Shown: piece after piece, positions 27,164 to 33,629 of the stretch
Position numbering within the stretch: position 1 is the first letter of the stretch
How the letters are laid out: each line of letters opens with the position of its first letter
Source: JBOEGW01 sp050633625
Lineage (GTDB): Bacteria; Pseudomonadota; Alphaproteobacteria; Rhodobacterales; Rhodobacteraceae
NCBI GenBank assembly: GCA_050633625.1
Contig: JBOEGW010000004.1
Coordinates: 372,001 to 436,000, forward strand
Reading direction: 5' to 3'
DNA: 64,000 nucleotides
Program-made: the position numbers and the translations under genes
Notes under the pieces: generated by a model
Database searches by the model: none
What the model was told of the DNA's origin: nothing
Seen by the model: the letters and a program-made list of their open reading frames with translations, nothing else

Positions 27164-28336
27164 TCAGGCGCGTTTGGCTTTTGATTTCAGGGACTTCAGG
27201 ACTGTTTCGGTGTCCGCGCCAAGATGTGGCGGGGCACCCACTTGCCCCGGCCCGTCATGGGCAAACATGAAGCCCGCGTTTGGCACCTGGATTGTGTCCC
27301 CTGTGACCGGATCTGTGATGGGTTGAAACAGGCCTCGCCCTTTGAGTTGGTCGAGGTCGAGTGCCTCAGCCACGTTGCGCAGTTTGCCCGCGGGCACCCC
27401 GGTTTTTGCCAAAAGGTCTTCCCAGTGTTCGGCGGGTTTGGTGGCGAAGGCGGCGCTTAAGATGGCGTGTAAGGCTTCGTCATTTTGCAAGCGCGCGGAT
27501 TGTGTGGAAAACCGATCATCTTGCAGCAGATGCTCTAGCTGCATGGCGCGAAACAACCGTTCCACCTGAATGTCTTGCACAGCCCCGATCGTAATGTCGC
27601 CGTCTTGCGTTTTGAAGGTGTCGGCGGTGGGTTGTCCTGAAAACCCTCTGTTGCCAGCGCGCACGGGGGCGGTGGCGCTGATCATCAAGGGGGCCAAAAC
27701 CGATGACATCAAGACCATGCTCGCATCCAGCATTGAAACGTCGATGATCTGCCCCCGGCGCGCCGGGTCCGCTTGGCGCTGCGTGTAGGCCGCGAGGATC
27801 GCAAAGGCCGCGAGCAGGGCGGTGTAGGTGTCAACGATTGGAAAGCCGATCCTTTGGGCATCATCGTCTTGTTTGCCTGACAGATACATAAGCCCGGACA
27901 TGCTCTGGATCACCTGATCAATGGCCGGATAATCTTTCATCGGCCCGGACTGACCAAAGCCAGACACCGCGCAATAGATCAGGCTTGGGTTGTTCAAAGT
28001 GAGGGAGTTTGCATCTAGACCAAGGCGCGCGGCCACGCCGGGGCGAAAATTCTCCACCATGATATCAGCGCTGGCGATGATGTCCTGTGCGGCGCGTTGT
28101 CCGGCCTCGGTCTTGAGGTCCAACACCACTGATTTTTTGCCAGCGTTGGAGGCGACGAAGGGTTCTGCCATGCCACGGCGTGCGGGGTCGCGGGTGTAAA
28201 ATCGCATAGCGTCCCCTCGCGGCGGCTCGATCTTGATGACCTCTGCGCCCAACAGGCACAGGAATTGCGTGGCCAAAGGCCCGGCGATCACATGGCTGAA
28301 ATCTGCGATGCGAACGCCTTCAAGAGGCTGCGGCAT
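27164..28336 (-). CDS. CaiB/BaiF (family III) CoA-transferase
   Basis: A 390-residue family III CoA-transferase, which moves CoA between carboxylic acids through an aspartyl-CoA intermediate. Landmarks are LEGVRIADFSHVIAGP at the start, GAEVIKIEPPRGD, ENFRPGVAARLGL, and YPAIDQVIQSMSGLM with the probable catalytic Asp140. ATG at 28336 has GGAG six bases upstream. Relatives FldA and HadA act on 2-hydroxy acids together with dehydratases like those encoded 0.7 kb away on the other strand. A palindrome in its promoter region recurs before the dehydratase-like genes, suggesting common control by the MarR protein encoded between them. The substrate is not known. Confidence 0.93.
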   Translation of the reverse strand: MPQPLEGVRIADFSHVIAGPLATQFLCLLGAEVIKIEPPRGDAMRFYTRDPARRGMAEPFVASNAGKKSVVLDLKTEAGQRAAQDIIASADIMVENFRPGVAARLGLDANSLTLNNPSLIYCAVSGFGQSGPMKDYPAIDQVIQSMSGLMYLSGKQDDDAQRIGFPIVDTYTALLAAFAILAAYTQRQADPARRGQIIDVSMLDASMVLMSSVLAPLMISATAPVRAGNRGFSGQPTADTFKTQDGDITIGAVQDIQVERLFRAMQLEHLLQDDRFSTQSARLQNDEALHAILSAAFATKPAEHWEDLLAKTGVPAGKLRNVAEALDLDQLKGRGLFQPITDPVTGDTIQVPNAGFMFAHDGPGQVGAPPHLGADTETVLKSLKSKAKRA

Positions 28337-28360
28337 GGGGGCTCCTGCGGTTCGGATCAA

Positions 28361-28381
28361 TAGTTTCCACAGGAAACCAAT
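28361..28381. promoter_or_regulatory. Operator-like palindrome before the CoA-transferase gene
   Basis: The perfect inverted repeat GTTTCC-ACA-GGAAAC (28363-28377) lies within TAGTTTCCACAGGAAACCAA, 27 bases before the transferase start. A sequence matching at 17 of 21 positions occurs at 28971-28991 before the dehydratase-like operon. Both flank the MarR gene, making this its likely binding site. Confidence 0.65.
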
Positions 28382-28429
28382 AACCGATCTGGAGTCAAGC
28401 CAAAGCGGAGCGTTTGGCGTGCAATTCGC

Positions 28430-28891
28430 TCAAGGGGTCGCTTTGATGAGCCGCCAAATCATGTCAAAGAACTGCGCGCGCTCAGCCGCGCTGAGGGGCG
28501 CGAGATGATGCTCTTGTGACGCCACCATATCCCTGCGAAGCGCCTCCGCTAAACTTTGCCCTTTTTCGCTTAAATACAAAGCGTTATAGCGTTTGTCGCC
28601 ATCGGTTTTGCGCCGCTCAATCAGGCCGTCACTTTCCATTTCATTGATCGCTTTGGTGAGCGCGGATTTCTTCAAGACGACCACATCAGAGAGCTGTTTT
28701 TGCGACACTCCGGGGTTAAGCGCGATCAGATTGAGCAGCGCGACCTGACCGGGGGCCACGTTATGCGCTGCGAATAATCCGGTGTTGCGCTCCAGCAAGC
28801 GGGCGCGCAGGACTCGGCTCACAAAGGAAATATCAGTGGTCAAATGCCCAAGGTCGATCGCGCCATCGGCTGGGCGTTTTGCGTTGCTCAT
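28430..28891 (-). CDS. MarR-family transcriptional regulator
   Basis: The 153-residue product has the winged helix-turn-helix of the MarR family: ALNPGVSQKQLSDVVVLKKS, then ALTKAINEMESDGLIER and the wing KTDGDKRYNALYLSEKG. ATG at 28891 is preceded by GGAGAG. Such proteins usually repress nearby catabolic genes until an aromatic acid or CoA thioester binds. It sits between the CoA-transferase gene (same strand) and the divergent dehydratase-like operon, with a similar operator-like sequence before each. It is therefore the likely regulator of the whole module; ligand and mode are inference. Confidence 0.92.
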   Translation of the reverse strand: MSNAKRPADGAIDLGHLTTDISFVSRVLRARLLERNTGLFAAHNVAPGQVALLNLIALNPGVSQKQLSDVVVLKKSALTKAINEMESDGLIERRKTDGDKRYNALYLSEKGQSLAEALRRDMVASQEHHLAPLSAAERAQFFDMIWRLIKATP

Positions 28892-28944
28892 CTGTCTCTC
28901 CTGCTTGTGTATCTTGGCTACCTGCCACACTGGCCACTGTCAAT

Positions 28945-28991
28945 TTGAGGAGTTGACAAAGGCGCTATATAGTTTCCAAAGTGAACCAACT
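28945..28991 (+). promoter_or_regulatory. Promoter and operator-like site before the dehydratase-like operon
   Basis: A plausible promoter has -35 TTGAGG (28945-28950), a 17-base spacer and -10 TATAGT (28968-28973). The sequence TAGTTTCCAAAGTGAACCAA (28970-28989) overlaps the -10 box and closely matches the palindrome at 28361-28381. A regulator bound here would block RNA polymerase. Confidence 0.5.
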
Positions 28992-29039
28992 GTCGCCTCC
29001 CTTCGCGGCACATTTCGTGGCACATAAGGAGCCTCTATC

Positions 29040-30113
29040 GTGACGCCACTGGCACAGCTTGAACGGGCCTTCGCTTTGCGTGCGCAGGATGTGTCTTGCG
29101 AGGGGCAGCCTTTGGTGGGGTTGTTTGGCGACGGGCTGCCCGAGGCGCTGATCGCCGGGGCCGGGGCGCGCTGTGTTGAGGTCAAAGCGCCCCCGCTGGG
29201 CTGTCAAATGATGAGCGATGTGGTGCGCGAGATCGCTGAGCCATTTCTTGACGTTTTTGCCGCGCGGTTCTTGCATCGTTTTGCCACAGGTGCCTTTGAT
29301 GCATACGCGTTGATCATCTTCGCGCGCGACGATGTGGCGGGGCTTACAGCCTATCAGTACGCCTGCGAGCTGCGCCGCCTTGGCCATGTCTCAAACAGGG
29401 GGCCGAAGCTTCATCTCTGGAACTTGCTGCACCAAGAGAGCACAGCGGCGCAGGCGTTTAACCAGCTCGAATATGACCGGCTGATCCCAGCGCTTGAAGC
29501 GGCAACGGGACAGGCGTTTGATTCAACGCGCATTGCCAAAGCACAGGCCGACGAAGCCCTGCGCGCTGGCGCAATTGACAGGCTCAAAGCTCATCCTGAC
29601 ATCTTCGTTCTGCGCAATGCCGGGCGTTGGTTGAGCGCACAGACCCATGCCGCATTACTTGATCAAATCCCAGCCGCAAAACCGCCCCAGCACCCGCGCC
29701 GCATTGGCCTGATTGGCACAGCTTGTGATACGCCCGTGTTGCACGGATTGGCAGCAGAATTTGGCACGCTCCAGCGCGACCTCACCCCTTACGGCGACCT
29801 TTGGCCCGGCTGTCACGCGGGGCCGCAAGCGCTGCCGGAGCTGCTCCACGCGGTTGCCAGTCAGCCGATCCATATTCGGACAAACCCGCCGGAACGCTTT
29901 GATCGGGCGCTCGATGACGCGCTCGCGCCCTGTGATCTGATCATCGCCAGCGTGGACGCAAATGACGATAGTTTTGGCTGGGAGGTGCCGGGCCTTAAAG
30001 CGCGCGCAACGGCGCGTGGGCAAAGCTTTGTTTCCCTAGCGTTTCGCCCCCATTCTCCCGACGCCGCGTGGATAGATGCTGCGCGCAGCGCCATAAAGGC
30101 AGCCCTCACATGA
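29040..30113 (+). CDS. 2-hydroxyacyl-CoA dehydratase D-component-like subunit, first of pair
   Basis: A 357-residue protein of the HgdB/FldB/BcrB-like fold, read from GTG at 29040 behind AGGAG. It follows the family's order of two Rossmann-like lobes: GLFGDGLPEALIAGAGARCV near the start, FDAYALIIFARDD, a lactyl-like LHLWNLLHQEST segment, then RRIGLIGTACDTP beginning the second lobe. Canonical subunits bind a [4Fe-4S] cluster through three cysteines. Where the family has a TCD-type cysteine, this protein reads FARDD, so that ligand appears to be missing. It overlaps the next gene by four bases, suggesting a heterodimer. No activator ATPase is encoded nearby. Family membership is fairly sure; catalysis is not. 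Confidence 0.7.
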   Translation: MTPLAQLERAFALRAQDVSCEGQPLVGLFGDGLPEALIAGAGARCVEVKAPPLGCQMMSDVVREIAEPFLDVFAARFLHRFATGAFDAYALIIFARDDVAGLTAYQYACELRRLGHVSNRGPKLHLWNLLHQESTAAQAFNQLEYDRLIPALEAATGQAFDSTRIAKAQADEALRAGAIDRLKAHPDIFVLRNAGRWLSAQTHAALLDQIPAAKPPQHPRRIGLIGTACDTPVLHGLAAEFGTLQRDLTPYGDLWPGCHAGPQALPELLHAVASQPIHIRTNPPERFDRALDDALAPCDLIIASVDANDDSFGWEVPGLKARATARGQSFVSLAFRPHSPDAAWIDAARSAIKAALT

Positions 30114-31348
30114 GCCTTGCCAAAGCCGCCACCGATTATCAACGCGCCTGGATCAAGACCCTGCGCAGCCAGATCACACAGGGCACGCCCTTCGCCTTTG
30201 CCAATGCCGATACACCGCATGAAATCTTTCATTTCATGGAGGTGCCCCTCGTCACAAATCAATGGTGGTCGGCAGTCATCGCGGCCAAGCAACAAGCGCC
30301 GTATTACTTCGATTGGATGGAGGATGCGGGCTATCATGGGCATTTGCCGAAATACTCCGCCTTGCCGTTGATGGCGGCCTTGGAAGGGGACACAGAGCGA
30401 CAACCCTGGGGCGGCCTTCCTGCCCCGGCAATCCTCTGCGCGCGCCAAAGCTCTGATGAACATGGGCGGATCTTTCGACGATGGGCCGAGGCCACCGGCG
30501 CGCCGCTTCATCTTCTGAGCGCGCCCGGCGTTCCTGATCCGGCGCCCGATTGGTGGCAGCAGGCGCGCAGCGATTGGGAGGCGTTTTATGGCACCGCCCG
30601 TCTTGATCTTTTGTCGGCGGAAATTCACGCGCTGATTGAGGCCACCGAAGCCCTCACCGGGCAATCTTTCGACAGGGAAGGTTTCGCCGCCTATATGGCG
30701 CGCATCGACGCACAAGAACGCATTCTTGAAGAGGTCAGCACCCTGTTGGCCGAGGCCCCCAAAGTGGTGATGCGCATCTCTGAACAGATGCCAAACGCGA
30801 TGATCCCGCAATGGCACCGCGGCACCGATTGGGCGCTGGAACATGTCGCAAAGCTCAAAACCGAGGTCAAGGCGCGTGTCGCAGAGGGTCAAGCCGTTTG
30901 CCCGAATGAGCGCATTCGTATGATGTGGATCGGTGCTGGGCTGTGGTTTGACACCTCCTTTTATCGCGCGTTTGAGGAGAGCCACGGTGCGATATTTGCC
31001 TGGTCAATGTACCTGCCGTTCGCCGCTGACGGCTATATACGCGCAGATCACGGCGATCCGGTGCGCGCGTTGGCGGCGCGGGTGTCAGCGATGAACGAAC
31101 AGCTCCACCAGCCGCCTTGGATGGGCGCTTGGATGGTGCGAGAGGCCAAGCGCAACCGCATTGATGTGGCCCTGATGTTGATCCCGGAACACGACAGATT
31201 TTCCGGCTACGGGTCATTGTTTGCCAAACAGGCGCTTGAGGCGGCGGGGGTGAAGGTGATCGAAGTTTGGTCCGACATGGTGGACCCGCGCGATTGGAAC
31301 GGTGACGATGTGGTGGCGCAGGTGCGCGCCGAACTTGATAAGCTTTAG
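30110..31348 (+). CDS. 2-hydroxyacyl-CoA dehydratase D-component-like subunit, second of pair
   Basis: A 412-residue partner of the preceding protein, with the same fold and a family-typical opening FAFANADTPHEIFHFMEVPL followed by LVTNQWWSAVIAAK. In canonical members a DxCSY motif and a later NxCD motif supply cluster cysteines; here the corresponding places read LPKYSA and RQSSDE, with a Cys a few residues off (LCARQ). The cluster is therefore probably absent or differently bound. The gene overlaps its partner by four bases (ATGA) and is followed 12 bases later by a P450 gene. Possible roles range from an unusual dehydratase/reductase to a CoA-thioester-binding protein without redox chemistry. 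Confidence 0.7.
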   Translation: MSLAKAATDYQRAWIKTLRSQITQGTPFAFANADTPHEIFHFMEVPLVTNQWWSAVIAAKQQAPYYFDWMEDAGYHGHLPKYSALPLMAALEGDTERQPWGGLPAPAILCARQSSDEHGRIFRRWAEATGAPLHLLSAPGVPDPAPDWWQQARSDWEAFYGTARLDLLSAEIHALIEATEALTGQSFDREGFAAYMARIDAQERILEEVSTLLAEAPKVVMRISEQMPNAMIPQWHRGTDWALEHVAKLKTEVKARVAEGQAVCPNERIRMMWIGAGLWFDTSFYRAFEESHGAIFAWSMYLPFAADGYIRADHGDPVRALAARVSAMNEQLHQPPWMGAWMVREAKRNRIDVALMLIPEHDRFSGYGSLFAKQALEAAGVKVIEVWSDMVDPRDWNGDDVVAQVRAELDKL

Positions 31349-31360
31349 GGAGGCGAAACC

Positions 31361-32602
31361 ATGACAGAGACAATCGCAGACAGGCGCGCGGCCGAAGGGG
31401 TGGAGCGGTTTAGCACGCGACACGATTTTGACGCCGATGGGCTGGATGGGTTTGACGAGGTGCACGCCGCCTTTGCCGATCTGCGCGGGCGCTGCCCGGT
31501 GGCGCATTCCAACGATATGGGCGGGTTTTGGATGCTGACCAAATACCGCGATATTGAAGCAGCCATGTCCGATTCAGCGCTCTATTCCACCGCCGTGCAA
31601 AACGTCGTCCCGCCCGTCGCCACCACGGGTCGCCGCCCGCCGCTGCACCTTGATCCCCCCGACCACACGCCCTATCGGCGCGCAATTGCACCGCTGTTTC
31701 GCCGCGAGCGCATGGCGTTTTGGGAGCCGCGCGTGCGCGACATCGCCACCACGCTTTTTGCGCCGCTTCCTTCAAAAGGGCGCGCCGATATCTGCCTCGA
31801 CTACTCCTATCATTTGCCAATTCATGTGCTCGCTGAGTTCTTTATGATCCCCCCCGCTCAAGCCCAAGAGATCCGGGCGGTGGGGCGTGAATTCAACACA
31901 GCACTGCAAACCAAAGACCTTGCCGGGCTGCAAAAATACTCGGGCTTTTTGTATGATATCGCCCAAAGCATCATTGATGATCGCAAGGTCAATCCGCGCG
32001 ACAGCGGCGAATGCCCGACCTCGGCGCTTCTCGCCGCCACTGATTTCGATGGCAATCCTCTCCCCGAAGCTTTGATCCTTGGCACAATTCGTCAGCTCTT
32101 GGTGGTTGGGATCATCGCGCCAACAACCTTCCTTGGCTCGGCGGTCATGCATTTTTGCAGGCATCCGGATCATTTTCAGCTCATCAAGGACGACCCGTCT
32201 TTGGTGCCTGCGGTGGCGGACGAGCTGTTGCGGCTCTACACGCCTTATCGTGGCTTTGCGCGCACCCCCACGCGGGATGTTGAGCTGCGCGGCGAGACCA
32301 TCATGCGTGACGAAGCTGTTGCGCTGTGTTTCACCTCCGCCAACCGCGATGCTGAGGTGTTTGAAGACCCGGACAGCTTCCGGCTGGATCGCGTCGATGC
32401 GCCGCCCCCGATTGCCTTTGGGGCAGGGCCGCACCGTTGCGCTGGCGAGCCGATTGGCCGCCTAATGCTGACGGCCTCCTTGGAGGTATTCGCTGAGCTT
32501 TGTGATGGGTTTGAGGCGGATGGGCCAACGCCGATGACCACATGGCCAGAATACGGGCCAACGTCAGTGCCGGTCAAATTTCGCACCATTGGTGAAGGCT
32601 GA
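31361..32602 (+). CDS. Cytochrome P450
   Basis: A 413-residue soluble class I-type bacterial P450. The haem loop FGAGPHRCAGEP has the thiolate ligand at Cys360, the K-helix ExxR is ELLR, and the PERF-like region is DPDSFRLDR. In the I-helix, where most P450s have (A/G)Gx(D/E)T, this protein reads GIIAPTT (250-256): the threonines remain but the acidic residue is replaced by Pro. That may alter proton delivery or indicate non-hydroxylating chemistry. GGGAGG precedes the ATG, 12 bases after the dehydratase-like gene, so it is the last gene of that operon. No ferredoxin or reductase gene is adjacent, so electrons must come from elsewhere. Confidence 0.93.
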   Translation: MTETIADRRAAEGVERFSTRHDFDADGLDGFDEVHAAFADLRGRCPVAHSNDMGGFWMLTKYRDIEAAMSDSALYSTAVQNVVPPVATTGRRPPLHLDPPDHTPYRRAIAPLFRRERMAFWEPRVRDIATTLFAPLPSKGRADICLDYSYHLPIHVLAEFFMIPPAQAQEIRAVGREFNTALQTKDLAGLQKYSGFLYDIAQSIIDDRKVNPRDSGECPTSALLAATDFDGNPLPEALILGTIRQLLVVGIIAPTTFLGSAVMHFCRHPDHFQLIKDDPSLVPAVADELLRLYTPYRGFARTPTRDVELRGETIMRDEAVALCFTSANRDAEVFEDPDSFRLDRVDAPPPIAFGAGPHRCAGEPIGRLMLTASLEVFAELCDGFEADGPTPMTTWPEYGPTSVPVKFRTIGEG

Positions 32603-32644
32603 GCGGATTGGCAGGCTGTATTGAGGGGCGAATTGGTAGACGCG

Positions 32645-32857
32645 TCAGCTTGGCGGGCGAATATGCTCAAGCGCCTCAACAACTAAGGCGTCTAATCCGT
32701 TGTCGGGCGCGTGCGCATCGCTCAGTAACCCCGCGCGCATATCCGGCCCCCAAAAGTCATTGATATGCGCCGCCACTGCCGCCGCGCGATCGCCCGGTTG
32801 GCTGGCAAAAAACGTGGCGATTTGATTGGCCATCAAGGCGCGTTTAGCTTGCGACAT
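32645..32857 (-). CDS. fdsD: NAD-linked formate dehydrogenase delta subunit
   Basis: The 70-residue product carries the FdsD pattern: MANQIATFFASQPGDRAAAV, then HINDFWGPDMRAGL. FdsD is a small protein encoded at the end of fds operons and needed for active enzyme in other bacteria; it is thought to help assembly. It overlaps the end of fdhD by 14 bases and is the last gene of the minus-strand operon. ATG at 32857 is used; an internal ATG eight residues later is an alternative. It is convergent with the P450 gene. Confidence 0.85.
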   Translation of the reverse strand: MSQAKRALMANQIATFFASQPGDRAAAVAAHINDFWGPDMRAGLLSDAHAPDNGLDALVVEALEHIRPPS

Positions 32858-33629
32858 TGTTCAGCTCTCCTTGAACACGTTCGGGGTGCGTTACCACGTC
32901 AAACGATCCGTTTCGGGCATTTGCAATGAGGGTAATATTGGCGTGTTGTGCCTGTTCCACTGCGAGCTTGGTCGGCGCAGAGGCCGCGATGATCATCCCC
33001 GCGCCAGCAAGCGCCGTTTTTTGCACAATATCCACCGAAATGCGCGATGTCATGAGCAGCGCGCCGCCAAGCGCGGGCATGTCCTCGCGCGCCAAAGCGC
33101 CGATCAGCTTGTCCAGCGCGTTATGGCGTCCCACATCTTCGCGAACATGGGTAATGCCTTGGTCTGGCACCATAAAACCAGCCGCATGAACCGCACGGGT
33201 TGCGTCATGAAGGGGCTGAAACGCGCGCAAATCCTCAAGCGCATTGGCGATTTTCGCGGGGCCAAATGTCACGGAGGACGTGCTGACGGGCAAAGGGCGC
33301 ACAGCCGCCTCAATCGTGTCGATCCCGCATAATCCGCAGCCCACAGGCCCCACCATGGCCCGTTGGCGCGCCCGCAATTCGGCCTCACGCCCCGCGGCAA
33401 TCCAGCCGCGCGCCTCATACCCCGCACCATGCGCGACAATCTCCAGCTCTTCCAGCTCGTCTTGCGCCAAAATCACCCCTTCGCTCAGCGCAAACCCAAG
33501 GGCGAAATCCCGCAAATCAGTGGGGCTGGCCATCATCACAGCCAAGGTGGTCCCGCTATAGCTCAGCGCCACCGGAACCTCCTCGGCCAACACCCGTTTG
33601 AGCGCGCCATATGTCTGGCTCACACTCAC
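32844..33629 (-). CDS. fdhD: Formate dehydrogenase sulfurtransferase FdhD (FdsC)
   Basis: A 261-residue FdhD-family protein. The cysteine loop GPVGCGLCG (Cys98 and Cys101) is the sulfur-carrying motif, and MTSRISVDIVQKTALAGAG with IIAASAPTKLAVEQA are conserved downstream segments. FdhD passes sulfur from a cysteine desulfurase to the molybdenum cofactor, which the FdsA active site needs. In fds operons this gene is called fdsC. The start is GTG at 33629 and overlaps the fdsA stop by four bases (GTGA). Confidence 0.94.
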   Translation of the reverse strand: MSVSQTYGALKRVLAEEVPVALSYSGTTLAVMMASPTDLRDFALGFALSEGVILAQDELEELEIVAHGAGYEARGWIAAGREAELRARQRAMVGPVGCGLCGIDTIEAAVRPLPVSTSSVTFGPAKIANALEDLRAFQPLHDATRAVHAAGFMVPDQGITHVREDVGRHNALDKLIGALAREDMPALGGALLMTSRISVDIVQKTALAGAGMIIAASAPTKLAVEQAQHANITLIANARNGSFDVVTHPERVQGELNNVAS

